Counted from the first letter of the stretch, positions 16,913-26,255 are shown. The stretch: 33,943 nt of DNA from Alkaliphilus sp. NP8 (GCA_015978205.1 JADWMM010000047.1:1-33943), one strand, 5' to 3'. Made by a program: numbers and translations. The notes: generated by a model from the letters alone, not told the origin.

Positions 16913-16941
16913 TTGACATTTAACTCACTAAGTGGTATAAT
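16913..16941 (+). promoter_or_regulatory. Consensus sigma-A promoter of the chemoreceptor gene
   Basis: TTGACA (16913-16918), a 17-bp spacer and TATAAT (16936-16941) match the housekeeping consensus perfectly. Transcription should start near 16948, leaving an AT-rich leader of about 95 nt with no clear structure. Confidence 0.9.
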
Positions 16942-17042
16942 TTATAAAGTTTAGTTAAATTTTAATAAATCTAAGTTAAATTATATAAATGAATTTTTTT
17001 TTATATTTAATATATACAATAAAGCTATAAAGGGGTGATTTT

Positions 17043-18512
17043 ATGTCTATTGGATTTTTAAAGAAAGCGCCGTGTCATGAAGCAGAATGCATTCTAAAAT
17101 ATGTTGAAGATTCGCTGAGTGGTAAAAGAGTTGAAAGTCCGTGTGTAGATTATCATATCCACACTAGAGTTTTGGACAATTTTCAAAAACTACTTGATAA
17201 TGAGGCTAAAATGTCAAAGTCAGCAAAAAAGATTTTAGATATTGTAAGTTCAATAAGTAGTTTTGATGTAAGTATGTCTCACATTTCTTATCAATTGATA
17301 GATTTTGCAGAAGAGATGGCTGAATTAAGTGAATCTAATTTGGCTATTGTAGAGCAAACAACAGCAAGTATGAACGAAGTAAATCAATCTATTGATACAA
17401 CGTCTAGTACGCTAAGCAATTTATCTCAAGAATCAGAAGTTTTATCAGCACAAAATGATGAGAGTATTAATTTGTTGAAAGAAGTCGAATTGCTTAAAGA
17501 AGATGTTATGGAAGATACTTCAGTTATGAATGATAAAATTAAACAATTAGTGAATCTTGCAACAGAAGTTGGGAAAATAGTAGATAGTGTACAAGGTATT
17601 GCAGAACAAACAAACCTTTTGGCATTAAATGCTGCAATAGAAGCAGCTAGAGCAGGAGAACATGGTAAGGGTTTTGCTGTTGTAGCAGAAGAAACTAGAA
17701 AACTGGCTGACGATACTAAGAAAAATTTACAAGGTATGAGCGATTTTGTTAATATGATTCATACTGCTGCAGAAGATGGGATGGAAAGCTTAAATAGTAC
17801 ATTAACATCTACAGAACAAATAAGTTATAAAATAGAATTAGTATCCACTACTGTAGGTAAAAATGTAGAAATGCTTAAAAATGTAATTACAAATGTTGAT
17901 ATAATAAATAATTATATGGAGAGTATTAATCTTGCCGCTGATGAAATCAATGCTGCTATGGAATCTTCAAGTAGCGATGCAGAAAGACTTAGTTATATGA
18001 CTCAAACTATACATAAGGATGCAATGAAAAGTGTAGAATTTGCATCTCAAATATCCGAAGTAGATGATTCACTTTCAACAATAGTAAGTGAAATGTTTGA
18101 AGGATTAAAGGGCGGAAGTAATGCAATTAAGAATGAAGAAATAAAAGAAGTTATTGAGAAAGCCATGCATTCTCATTCTGATTGGATGAATACACTTAAA
18201 AGAATAGTAGATGAAATGAGAACTTATCCTATACAAACAAATGATAAAAAATGTGCTTTTGGACATTTTTATCATGCTATAAAAATAGATCATTCTGACA
18301 TTATAAATGATTGGAAACAGATAGATAGCATCCATCATGAACTACATAGTACAGGCGACGACGTAATAAATGCTGTTAAAGAAAAAGATGAAAACAGAGC
18401 AAAAGAGCTATATGATAAAGCATATGAACTTTCAAATAAAATGCTTAGTACTTTAAAAAATGTTGATGGAAAAATAGAAACGCTTATTCATCAAGGAGTT
18501 GAAGTCTTTTAG
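17043..18512 (+). CDS. Soluble methyl-accepting chemotaxis protein with CZB domain
   Basis: This 489-residue cytoplasmic chemoreceptor has no transmembrane segment. The N-terminal 70 residues ([25 protein letters not shown]) form a short Cys/His-containing segment seen in clostridial receptors of this kind. A long helical signalling domain follows, with the conserved hairpin tip around [19 protein letters not shown] (about 187-217) that contacts CheA/CheW. The C-terminal third is a chemoreceptor zinc-binding (CZB) domain: [15 protein letters not shown] (404-411) and SIHHELH supply the His/Cys zinc ligands. CZB receptors respond to zinc or oxidants such as hypochlorite. The start is ATG 17043 with AAAGGGGTG upstream. 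It is a monocistronic unit with its own consensus promoter and terminator, and no other chemotaxis genes are present. Confidence 0.93.
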   Translation: MSIGFLKKAPCHEAECILKYVEDSLSGKRVESPCVDYHIHTRVLDNFQKLLDNEAKMSKSAKKILDIVSSISSFDVSMSHISYQLIDFAEEMAELSESNLAIVEQTTASMNEVNQSIDTTSSTLSNLSQESEVLSAQNDESINLLKEVELLKEDVMEDTSVMNDKIKQLVNLATEVGKIVDSVQGIAEQTNLLALNAAIEAARAGEHGKGFAVVAEETRKLADDTKKNLQGMSDFVNMIHTAAEDGMESLNSTLTSTEQISYKIELVSTTVGKNVEMLKNVITNVDIINNYMESINLAADEINAAMESSSSDAERLSYMTQTIHKDAMKSVEFASQISEVDDSLSTIVSEMFEGLKGGSNAIKNEEIKEVIEKAMHSHSDWMNTLKRIVDEMRTYPIQTNDKKCAFGHFYHAIKIDHSDIINDWKQIDSIHHELHSTGDDVINAVKEKDENRAKELYDKAYELSNKMLSTLKNVDGKIETLIHQGVEVF

Positions 18513-18596
18513 TTAATTTCTGAAGTTTATAACATGTTAATATGTTAACTTAAAATATAAAAAATATATGTATATTTTAATAAGATATAAACAAAA

Positions 18597-18631
18597 CCAA
18601 GTAGAATAATATAATATCTACTTGTTTTTTT
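18597..18631 (+). terminator. Rho-independent terminator of the chemoreceptor gene
   Basis: CAAGTAGA (18598-18605) pairs with TCTACTTG (18617-18624), followed by seven T residues. The stem repeats the core of the terminator at 14588. Confidence 0.88.
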
Positions 18632-18735
18632 GATATAAAAACCTTTTAAATTAGTATATTATTTTTATTGTTTAAAGTTTTTATAAATCTATTATATAAT
18701 TATATTAAAGCTATGTTACTTTTGGAGGTGAAGAA

Positions 18736-20184
18736 ATGAGCCATAAATTATCTTGTGATTCTAAACATAATATAACCATATCCTTTTGTTTAGAAAAAAT
18801 AATTGAAAACTTATACGATGGAGTATTATTAACTAATAAAGAAGGAAAGGTAATTATATATAATAAGGCTATGGAAGAACTTGAAAAACGAAACTCTGAA
18901 GACATGATTGGTAAATACATATGGGATGCTTATGGATATAGTGATAAGAGTAAATCAGAGCATATGGAAGTGTTTAATACTGGTAAACCTATAGTTAATA
19001 AATACAAAGCTCATGCTTATAATAATGGTAAACCTATGTATAAATTATATAGCACTTTTCCAATAAATTATAATGGAAATATAATAGGAGTGTACTCTAT
19101 AAGTAAAAATGAAACTAAGCTACAGTCTTTATTATCTGAAACTATAGAACTAAAAAGACAATTTAAACGAAATTCAACAGAAGATAATAATATTGGCATA
19201 AATGGTACAAGGTTTACATTTTCAGATATAATAGGTTCAAGTGATGGAATTAAAAAACTAATTAAAGAAGCCGAGGCTATATCATGGCTTGATAATAATG
19301 TTTTAATTGTTGGAGATACAGGAACCGGTAAAGAAGTGTTAGCACAGAGCATGCATAATTATGGAAAACGAAAAAATGAACCTTTTATAGGAATAAACTG
19401 TTCTGCTATTCCTGAGAATTTACTTGAAAGCATTTTATTTGGCACAGTAAAGGGTTCATATACTGGAGCTATAGATTCTTCCGGACTATTTGAAGCAGCT
19501 GGAGAAGGAACATTATTTTTAGATGAGCTTAATTCAATGCCAGTGAACATGCAAGTTAAACTACTTAGAGCATTACAAGAAAAATGCGTTAGAAGAGTTG
19601 GTGGAAAGGATATTTACCCAATTAAATGTAGGGTTATTAGTGCTATGAACGAGGATCCATATATGCTAATAGAAGAAGGTAGACTTAGACAGGATTTGTT
19701 TTATAGAATAGCTGGCTATAATTTACATATACCTCCACTTAGGGAAAGAGAAAATGATTTATTTGAGTTAACTGAACACTATATATTGAATAATAATTTA
19801 TCTATGAATAAAAATATAGTTGATATTACAGATGATTTAAAAGGATTTATGAAAGATTACACATGGCCAGGGAATATTAGAGAGTTAGAGCATTTTATTG
19901 AAAACATAACGGTAAGAAGTAATAATAATGATAGATATTTAAAATTCAAAAATGTACCAAGAAATATTCTAGAAGCTATGAAATCTAATATAGAAGATTT
20001 GGATGAACCTGAATTAAATAAGGAAGAAAGCTTACAGGAAAAATTGGATAATATAGAAAAGAAATTAATATTTAAAGCATTAAATGAAAATTTATGGAGT
20101 GTTACTAAAACTGCAAATGTATTAGGAATAAGTAGACAGAGCTTAAACTATAGAATACGAAAATTTAATATTAAAAGAGAATAA
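18736..20184 (+). CDS. Sigma-54-dependent activator (PAS, AAA+, Fis HTH), likely hut regulator
   Basis: This 482-residue bacterial enhancer-binding protein resembles RocR. Residues about 15-125 form a PAS sensor domain (YDGVLLTNKEGKVIIYNKA). The AAA+ domain (about 165-400) has Walker A GDTGTGKE (193-200), the sigma-54 contact loop GSYTGA (240-245; canonical GAFTGA), Walker B LFLDE (Asp263) and PLRERENDLFEL. A Fis-type HTH closes the protein (about 448-480, TKTANVLGISRQSLNYRIRK). There is no receiver domain, so it is probably controlled by a ligand at the PAS domain, perhaps histidine or urocanate. The -24/-12 promoter of the downstream hut genes lies 209 bp after its stop, making it the probable activator of that operon. 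The start is ATG 18736 with TGGAGGTG upstream. Confidence 0.94.
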   Translation: MSHKLSCDSKHNITISFCLEKIIENLYDGVLLTNKEGKVIIYNKAMEELEKRNSEDMIGKYIWDAYGYSDKSKSEHMEVFNTGKPIVNKYKAHAYNNGKPMYKLYSTFPINYNGNIIGVYSISKNETKLQSLLSETIELKRQFKRNSTEDNNIGINGTRFTFSDIIGSSDGIKKLIKEAEAISWLDNNVLIVGDTGTGKEVLAQSMHNYGKRKNEPFIGINCSAIPENLLESILFGTVKGSYTGAIDSSGLFEAAGEGTLFLDELNSMPVNMQVKLLRALQEKCVRRVGGKDIYPIKCRVISAMNEDPYMLIEEGRLRQDLFYRIAGYNLHIPPLRERENDLFELTEHYILNNNLSMNKNIVDITDDLKGFMKDYTWPGNIRELEHFIENITVRSNNNDRYLKFKNVPRNILEAMKSNIEDLDEPELNKEESLQEKLDNIEKKLIFKALNENLWSVTKTANVLGISRQSLNYRIRKFNIKRE

Positions 20185-20236
20185 TTATGAAATGTATTAA
20201 ACTTTAATATTTAATTGTATAAAAATAAGGAAAAAA

Positions 20237-20262
20237 TGTTTCAAAATAAAACACTTTGTTTT
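20237..20262 (+). promoter_or_regulatory. Candidate upstream activating sequence for the hut activator
   Basis: Two interlocking palindromes lie about 130-155 bp upstream of the -24 element: TGTTT-N7-AAACA (20237-20253) and AAAACA-CTT-TGTTTT (20248-20262). Enhancer-binding proteins usually bind such inverted repeats 100-200 bp upstream. The assignment rests on position and symmetry only. Confidence 0.35.
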
Positions 20263-20296
20263 AAAAATAAAATACAGTAAATAACTAGGGTTAATT

Positions 20297-20328
20297 AAAA
20301 TGTGTTTGTAAATCAAACACATTTTTTA
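20297..20328 (+). terminator. Terminator of the activator gene (or operator-like palindrome)
   Basis: A perfect 12-bp inverted repeat (20297-20308 with 20314-20325) around TAAAT runs into TTTTTTA. Stem and T-run fit a Rho-independent terminator 113 nt after the activator. Its position 70 bp upstream of the -24 element and its TAAAT centre, shared with the palindrome at 24784-24804, leave open a second role as an activator site. Confidence 0.7.
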
Positions 20329-20392
20329 TTTTCTGAAATTTTATATAAGATTCAAAATTCACAAAATGGGTTATTTCAATTATTGTACAATC

Positions 20393-20408
20393 TGGCATAA
20401 AAATTGCT
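20393..20408 (+). promoter_or_regulatory. Sigma-54 (-24/-12) promoter of the hut operon
   Basis: TGGCAT (20393-20398), six bases, then TTGC (20404-20407) gives GG and GC 12 bp apart, the diagnostic -24/-12 spacing. It lies about 60 bp upstream of ftcD, directly downstream of a gene for a sigma-54 activator. Confidence 0.88.
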
Positions 20409-20468
20409 TTATAAAATATGTAGAATGCAAAAAAAATAAATTATATATAAAGAATGGAGGAATATATT

Positions 20469-21365
20469 ATGCCTAAGATAGTTCAATGTGTACCAAATTT
20501 TAGTGAAGGAATAGATGAAGAAGTAATACAGAAAATATTAAATGAAATTAAGAGTGTAGATGGAGTGAAACTATTGGATCACTCTATGGATAAAGATCAT
20601 AACAGAACCGTAGTAACTTTTATTGGAGGACCAGAAGAAGTAGTAGAAGCCGCTTTTAAAGCTGCTAAAAAAGCTTCAGAAGTAATTGATATGACAGCAC
20701 ACAAGGGAGAGCACCCTAGAATGGGAGCTACAGATGTTATTCCACTTATACCAATTTCTGATATTGATATGGAAGAGTGTGTAGAGTTTTCAAAAACTTT
20801 AGGAGAAAGAATAGGAAATGAATTAGGAATATCAGTGTATTTATATGAAAAGTCAGCATCATGCAAAGATAGAGCAAATCTAGCTGATGTAAGAAGAGGC
20901 CAGTATGAAGGCATGAAGGATAAATTACAGAAAGAAGGTTGGGAACCAGACTTTGGACCAACAGAATTAAATGCTAAAAGTGGAGTAACGGCAATTGGAG
21001 CTAGAATGCCGTTAGTAGCATATAACATAAATTTAGGAACTAACAATTTAGATATAGCAAAAAAAATAGCGAAAGTAGTAAGAGCAAAAACTGGAGGATT
21101 TACATACTGCAAAGCTATAGGTATAGAGATTAAAGAAAGAGATATAGTCCAAGTTTCTATGAATATGGTTGACTATACGAAAACATCTTTATTTAGAGTT
21201 TTTGATACTGTAGAAAGAGAAGCAAGAAGATATGGTGTAAATGTAACTGGAAGCGAGGTTATTGGATTAGTACCAATGAATGCTTTAATAGATGTAGCAG
21301 AATATTATTTAAGATTAGAAGACTTTGATAATGTGCAAATATTAGAAAATAGAATGGCTGAATAA
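20469..21365 (+). CDS. ftcD: Glutamate formimidoyltransferase
   Basis: This enzyme transfers the formimino group of N-formimino-L-glutamate to tetrahydrofolate, releasing glutamate and 5-formimino-THF, the last step of this form of histidine breakdown. The start is ATG 20469 (GGAGG at 20456-20460), giving 298 residues; ATG 20454 precedes the ribosome binding site. The N terminus IVQCVPNFSEG, the DHSMDKDHNRTVVTFIG stretch (His and Asp around 38-48), HPRMGATDVIPLIPI and AIGARMPLVAYNINLGT are characteristic. Only the transferase domain is present. The cyclodeaminase that would convert formimino-THF to methenyl-THF is not fused to it and is not in this window. It is the first gene after the sigma-54 promoter; hutI follows after a 15-nt gap. 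Confidence 0.95.
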   Translation: MPKIVQCVPNFSEGIDEEVIQKILNEIKSVDGVKLLDHSMDKDHNRTVVTFIGGPEEVVEAAFKAAKKASEVIDMTAHKGEHPRMGATDVIPLIPISDIDMEECVEFSKTLGERIGNELGISVYLYEKSASCKDRANLADVRRGQYEGMKDKLQKEGWEPDFGPTELNAKSGVTAIGARMPLVAYNINLGTNNLDIAKKIAKVVRAKTGGFTYCKAIGIEIKERDIVQVSMNMVDYTKTSLFRVFDTVEREARRYGVNVTGSEVIGLVPMNALIDVAEYYLRLEDFDNVQILENRMAE

Positions 21366-21380
21366 GGGAAGGTGATAAAT

Positions 21381-22643
21381 GTGAAAGCTACATTAGTCAT
21401 TGAAAATATACAAAACTTAATAACTTTAAAAGGAGAAAACAAACCTAGAATAGGAGAAAAACAGAAAGAAATTGGACTAATAGAAAATGGAATTGTAGCT
21501 GTAAAAGATAATGAAATAATTTATGTTGGTGAAGGTGAGCTTCCAGAAAATATAGAGGTTGATAAATACACCGTTATAATTAGTGGAAAAGGGAAAACAG
21601 TAACTCCTGGTTTTATAGATTCACATACTCATTTAGTTCATGGTGGAAGCAGAGAAAATGAGCTTTCTATGAAACTAGAAGGAAAAGCTTACTTGGATAT
21701 TTTAAAAGCAGGAGGCGGCATACACTCTACTACTAAAGCAACTACTGAAGCTAGCTTTGATGAATTATATAAAAAAGCAGAAAAAAGCTTAAATACTATG
21801 CTTAGTTTAGGAATAACTACAGTTGAATCTAAGTCTGGATATGGTATAGGTAACTTTGATACAGAAATAAAACAGTTAGAAGTGGCAAGAAAGTTAAATG
21901 AGAATCATGTAGTAGATATAATTTCCACTTTTTTAGGAGCTCATGCTATTCCACAAGAGTATAAAGAAGATACAGATAAATTTGTAGATATTTTAATTAA
22001 AAATATGATACCAGAAATAGCAGATAAAAAATTAGCAAAATTCTGTGATGTGTTCTGTGAAGAAGGAGTTTTTACAATAAATCAGTCAAGGAAAATATTA
22101 AATACTGCTAAGAAATATGGATTAATGCCTAAAATTCATGCAGATGAAATAGTTTCATTAGGTGGGGCTGAGCTAGCTGCAGAAGTAGGCTGTATATCGG
22201 CAGATCATTTAATTGGTGCAAGTGATACTGGTATGAAGGATATGGCAAAAAAGGGAGTTATAGCAGTACTTTTACCAGGAACTAGTTTTAACCTGCAAAA
22301 AGGAACCGCAGCTAATGCTAGAAAAATGATAGGATTAAATGTACCTGTTGCTATTTCAACAGATTATAACCCTGGAAGCTGTCCAAGTGAGAATTTACAG
22401 TTAATGATGACATTAGCAGCGTTAACATTAAAAATGACACCAGAAGAAATAATTACAGGTGTAACTATGAACGCAGCAGCTTCTTTAGGTATAGAGGATA
22501 AAGTAGGTTCATTAGAAGCAGGTAAAAAAGCTGATATATCTATGTTTGATATACCAAACTTAGCTTATTTAGTGTATCATTTTGGAATTAATCACACGGA
22601 TACAGTTATAAAAAATGGGGATGTAGTTTATAAAAAATCTTAA
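21381..22643 (+). CDS. hutI: Imidazolonepropionase
   Basis: HutI opens the imidazolone ring of 4-imidazolone-5-propanoate to give N-formimino-L-glutamate. The start is GTG 21381, because GGGAAGGTG (21366-21374) would overlap the alternative GTG at 21372; the product has 420 residues, typical of the family. It is an amidohydrolase-fold metalloenzyme: the N-terminal metal site is DSHTHLVHGG (His82, His84), followed by FLGAHAIP, HADE (His253) and STDYNPGS (Asp328), which complete the metal and catalytic set. It is followed by hutU after 25 nt. Confidence 0.96.
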   Translation: MKATLVIENIQNLITLKGENKPRIGEKQKEIGLIENGIVAVKDNEIIYVGEGELPENIEVDKYTVIISGKGKTVTPGFIDSHTHLVHGGSRENELSMKLEGKAYLDILKAGGGIHSTTKATTEASFDELYKKAEKSLNTMLSLGITTVESKSGYGIGNFDTEIKQLEVARKLNENHVVDIISTFLGAHAIPQEYKEDTDKFVDILIKNMIPEIADKKLAKFCDVFCEEGVFTINQSRKILNTAKKYGLMPKIHADEIVSLGGAELAAEVGCISADHLIGASDTGMKDMAKKGVIAVLLPGTSFNLQKGTAANARKMIGLNVPVAISTDYNPGSCPSENLQLMMTLAALTLKMTPEEIITGVTMNAAASLGIEDKVGSLEAGKKADISMFDIPNLAYLVYHFGINHTDTVIKNGDVVYKKS

Positions 22644-22668
22644 ATATACTTAGAATTGGGGGATTTAT

Positions 22669-24693
22669 ATGTGGAATGATAAAAATATTTCAGAGTCTAT
22701 GAAAATTAAATTAGATAAAGATTTACCACAATACCCGGAATTTGTAGAAGGTATAAGAAGAGCACCAAAAAGAGAGTTTACTTTATCTAAAAAAGAAACG
22801 GAAATAGCACTTAAAAATGCTTTAAGATATGTACCAAAAAGTCTTCACCAAAAATTAGCACCAGAATTTTTAGAGGAATTATTAACTAAAGGTAGAATAT
22901 ATGGATATCGTTTTAGACCTGAAGGAAGACTTAAAGGAAAGTCTATAGAAGAATATAAGGGTAAATGTATTGAAGGTAAGGCGTTTCAAGTTATGATAGA
23001 CAACAATTTGGATTTTGATGTTGCATTATATCCTTATGAGTTAGTTACTTATGGAGAAACCGGTCAGGTTTGTCAAAACTGGATGCAGTATAGATTAATA
23101 ATGAAATACTTAGAAGAATTAACAGATGAACAAACATTAGTAATAGAATCAGGCCATCCTTTAGGATTATTTAAATCTAGTAAGCAAAGCCCTAGAGTTA
23201 TAATTACTAATGCATTGATGATTGGAGCATTTGATGATCAAGAACATTGGATAAAAGCTCAGGCTATGGGAGTGGCAAATTATGGACAAATGACTGCTGG
23301 AGGATGGATGTATATAGGACCACAGGGGATTGTTCATGGTACGTTTAATACTATTTTGAATGCAGGGAGAATTAAATTAGGCATACCAGATGATGAGGAT
23401 TTAAAAGGACATTTATTTGTATCTTCTGGTTTAGGCGGAATGAGTGGGGCTCAAGGCAAAGCCGTAGAAATAGCAAATGGAGTAGGTATAATAGCAGAAG
23501 TAGATTACTCAAGAATTCAAACTAGGTTAGATCAAGGGTGGATTAACAAAGCTTCCAGCAATTTAAAAGAAATGTTTAGTTGGGCAAGAGAATATATGGA
23601 AAAGAAAGAAGCCATAGCACTTGCATATCATGGGAATATTATTGATCTTCTTGAATATGCTGTAGAAAATGATATTCACATTGAGCTTTTGTCAGATCAA
23701 ACTTCTTGTCATGCTCCTTATGATGGAGGGTATTGCCCTCAAGGTGTTACGTTTAAAGAGAGAACTGACCTGTTAAGTGAAAATAAATCTAAGTTTAGAG
23801 AATTAGTAGATAAGTCTTTAGTCCATCATTTTAAGCTTATTAAGAAACTTACAGAAAAAGGAACTTATTTCTTTGATTATGGTAATAGCTTTATGAAAGC
23901 TGTATTTGATGCAGGAGCTAAAGATATAGCTAAAAATGGAATAGATGAAAGTGAAGGCTTTATATTTCCATCTTATGTAGAAGATATAATGGGACCAATG
24001 TTATTTGATTATGGCTACGGACCATTTAGATGGGTATGTTTAAGTGGAAAGCATGAAGATTTAATAAAAACAGATAAAGCAGCCATGGACTGTATAGATC
24101 CAGAAAGAAGAGGGCAGGACAGAGATAATTATGTATGGATTAGAGATGCGGAAAATAACAAGTTGGTTGTTGGAACAGAAGCAAGAATTTTATATCAGGA
24201 TGCTTTAGGGCGTAGAGATATAGCTCTTAAATTTAATGAAATGGTTAGAAATGGTGAAGTAGGACCTATAATGCTTGGTAGAGATCATCACGATACAGGA
24301 GGAACTGACTCACCGTTTAGAGAAACTGCTAATATAAAAGATGGAAGTAATATAATGGCAGATATGGCTACACAATGCTTTGCAGGGAATGCAGCAAGAG
24401 GTATGAGTTTAATAGCACTTCATAATGGTGGTGGAGTTGGTATAGGCAAGTCTATAAATGGTGGTTTTGGTATGGTATTAGATGGATCTGAAAGAGTAGA
24501 TAATATTTTAAAAACAGCTATTCCATGGGACGTAATGGGAGGAGTGGCTAGACGAGCATGGGCAAGAAATGAAAATTCAATAGAAACATGTGCAGAGTAT
24601 AATGAGAAATTTAAAAATACTGATCACATTACAATTCCATATGTTGCGGATGAAAACTTTGTAAAAGAGTTAGTGGAAAAAAACTATAAGTAA
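22669..24693 (+). CDS. hutU: Urocanate hydratase, long form
   Basis: HutU converts urocanate to 4-imidazolone-5-propanoate using tightly bound NAD as an electrophile. At 674 residues it is about 115 longer than the common bacterial enzyme of about 555 residues, close to the size of the animal enzyme. Family marks are TGQVCQNWMQYRLI, the NAD-binding turn GLGGMSGAQG (254-263), SDQTSCHAPYDGGYCPQG (from 342), GRDHHDTGG (537-545) and the Gly-rich HNGGGVGIGKSINGG near the C terminus. GGGGG precedes ATG 22669. A 211-nt gap separates it from the transporter gene. Confidence 0.96.
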   Translation: MWNDKNISESMKIKLDKDLPQYPEFVEGIRRAPKREFTLSKKETEIALKNALRYVPKSLHQKLAPEFLEELLTKGRIYGYRFRPEGRLKGKSIEEYKGKCIEGKAFQVMIDNNLDFDVALYPYELVTYGETGQVCQNWMQYRLIMKYLEELTDEQTLVIESGHPLGLFKSSKQSPRVIITNALMIGAFDDQEHWIKAQAMGVANYGQMTAGGWMYIGPQGIVHGTFNTILNAGRIKLGIPDDEDLKGHLFVSSGLGGMSGAQGKAVEIANGVGIIAEVDYSRIQTRLDQGWINKASSNLKEMFSWAREYMEKKEAIALAYHGNIIDLLEYAVENDIHIELLSDQTSCHAPYDGGYCPQGVTFKERTDLLSENKSKFRELVDKSLVHHFKLIKKLTEKGTYFFDYGNSFMKAVFDAGAKDIAKNGIDESEGFIFPSYVEDIMGPMLFDYGYGPFRWVCLSGKHEDLIKTDKAAMDCIDPERRGQDRDNYVWIRDAENNKLVVGTEARILYQDALGRRDIALKFNEMVRNGEVGPIMLGRDHHDTGGTDSPFRETANIKDGSNIMADMATQCFAGNAARGMSLIALHNGGGVGIGKSINGGFGMVLDGSERVDNILKTAIPWDVMGGVARRAWARNENSIETCAEYNEKFKNTDHITIPYVADENFVKELVEKNYK

Positions 24694-24783
24694 AGTCAGC
24701 TAAAAACTTGATACAATTCTTTACAATCTTCCTAATTAAAATAAAACGTTGATTATTATTTTAAATTTATCTATAAACAAATC

Positions 24784-24804
24784 ATATGTTTTAAATAAAC
24801 ATAT
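24784..24804 (+). promoter_or_regulatory. Palindrome between hutU and the transporter gene
   Basis: ATATGTTT (24784-24791) and AAACATAT (24797-24804) flank TAAAT. No T-run follows, so it is not a terminator. It resembles the palindrome at 20297-20325, which has the same centre, and may be an operator. No -24/-12 element is visible in this 211-nt gap. A TTGACA at 24858-24863 could be part of a weak sigma-A promoter. Confidence 0.35.
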
Positions 24805-24904
24805 ATAATAAATGTTTAATAAACTATATGCATGGAGGTGAATAAATTTATTTATATTTGACATCTACTAGTTAAGTCTAAATATAAAAATTAGGAGGGG
24901 TATA

Positions 24905-26215
24905 ATGTTAACGAATCCAGTGGTATTATCAGTTTTAGTGATGACAATCTTATGTTTATTGAAAGTTAATGTACTTATTGCAATAATTTTAGCAGCATTA
25001 TCAGGAGGTTTGTTGTCAGGTATGGCTTTAGAGGATACTATGTCAACTCTTATTGGGGGCATGGGAGGAAATGCAGAAACAGCTTTATCTTATATTCTAT
25101 TAGGAGCACTAGCTGTTGCAATTAGTAAAACGGGAGTTGCTGATGTATTAGTAGTAAAAATAGGGAGTTTAATCAAAGATAAAAAAACAGCCTTTGTATT
25201 ATTGCTAGCAGGTATTGCTTGTTTTTCGCAGAACTTAATACCAGTCCACATAGCTTTTATACCGATTTTAATTCCGCCATTACTTGCATTAATGAATAAA
25301 TTAAAAATTGATAGACGGGGAGTAGCTTGTGCACTTACATTTGGCCTAAAAGCTCCATATGTAATGTTACCAGTTGGGTTTGGACTTATTTTTCACAACA
25401 CAATAAGGGATTCTCTGATTGATAATGGGCTTGCTGTAGAAACCAGTATGATATGGAAATCAATGTTATTACCTGGAATAGGAATGATAGCTGGTTTACT
25501 TGTAGCAGTTTTGATTACTTATAGAAAGTCTAAAGAATATGCTGAAACTGGAAATATGGAAATAGGTGCAACAAGTGAAGATATAAAAAACAAAGGACTT
25601 ACAAAAGAACAAATAGGAGCTTTAATTGCTGCAATTGCTGCATTTGGTATTCAGATCATTACCAAATCATTACCTTTAGGAGCGATTTCAGCTCTTGTTA
25701 TAATGATTATATTTGGCTCATTTAAGTTAAATGAACTAGATGATATGATGAACGGTGGTATTGGATTAATGGGCTTTATAGCTTTTGTAATGCTAGTAGC
25801 ATCTGGCTATGGAGCAGTAATTAGAGCTACAGGAGGAGTAGAAGCTTTAGTAGAAGCAGCTGATAGTGTTATGAGTGGTAGTAAGATGGTATCAGCATTT
25901 ATGATGCTATTAATAGGATTGGTAGTGACAATGGGAATAGGTACGTCTTTTGGTACAGTTCCTATTATAGCGGCTATTTATGTACCTTTAGGTCTTGCAA
26001 TGGGATTTAGTACTGCAGCAATTATAACTTTAGTAGGTACAGCAGGTGCTTTAGGAGATGCTGGTTCTCCTGCTTCTGACAGTACATTAGGGCCAACAGC
26101 AGGATTAAATGCTGATGGACAACATGATCATATTTGGGATACTTGTGTACCTACATTTATACATTATAATATACCATTAATAATATTCGGAACTATAGCT
26201 GCTACTATACTTTAA
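24905..26215 (+). CDS. Probable histidine transporter, NhaC-like antiporter family
   Basis: This 436-residue polytopic membrane protein has about 11-12 hydrophobic segments and almost no long loops. It looks like the Na+/H+ antiporter family (NhaC/ion-transporter superfamily): repeated Gly/Ala-rich helices, the segment SQNLIPVHIAFIPILIPPLL, APYVMLPVGFGLIFHN, and a second half with SGYGAVIRATGGVEALVE, GTSFGTVPIIAA and GDAGSPASDSTLGPTAGLN. Its position between hutU and hutH makes histidine uptake the likely job, probably driven by Na+ or H+; this is inferred from context. ATG 24905 follows AGGAGGGG. The 211-nt gap upstream may carry its own promoter. Confidence 0.85.
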   Translation: MLTNPVVLSVLVMTILCLLKVNVLIAIILAALSGGLLSGMALEDTMSTLIGGMGGNAETALSYILLGALAVAISKTGVADVLVVKIGSLIKDKKTAFVLLLAGIACFSQNLIPVHIAFIPILIPPLLALMNKLKIDRRGVACALTFGLKAPYVMLPVGFGLIFHNTIRDSLIDNGLAVETSMIWKSMLLPGIGMIAGLLVAVLITYRKSKEYAETGNMEIGATSEDIKNKGLTKEQIGALIAAIAAFGIQIITKSLPLGAISALVIMIIFGSFKLNELDDMMNGGIGLMGFIAFVMLVASGYGAVIRATGGVEALVEAADSVMSGSKMVSAFMMLLIGLVVTMGIGTSFGTVPIIAAIYVPLGLAMGFSTAAIITLVGTAGALGDAGSPASDSTLGPTAGLNADGQHDHIWDTCVPTFIHYNIPLIIFGTIAATIL

Positions 26216-26255
26216 TTTAGTTGATAATTATACATAACATCGGGGGAGATAAAAA

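Noticed and set aside
20597..21112. 171-codon open frame on the minus strand inside ftcD
   Set aside because: It lies entirely within a clearly coding gene, has no ribosome binding site, and its composition is that of an antisense shadow.
24832..24861. Possible nine-residue leader peptide (MEVNKFIYI) between hutU and the transporter gene
   Set aside because: The GGAGGTG lies inside the reading frame rather than upstream of its ATG. There are no His codons or attenuator hairpins, so it is probably a chance ribosome-binding-site-like sequence.
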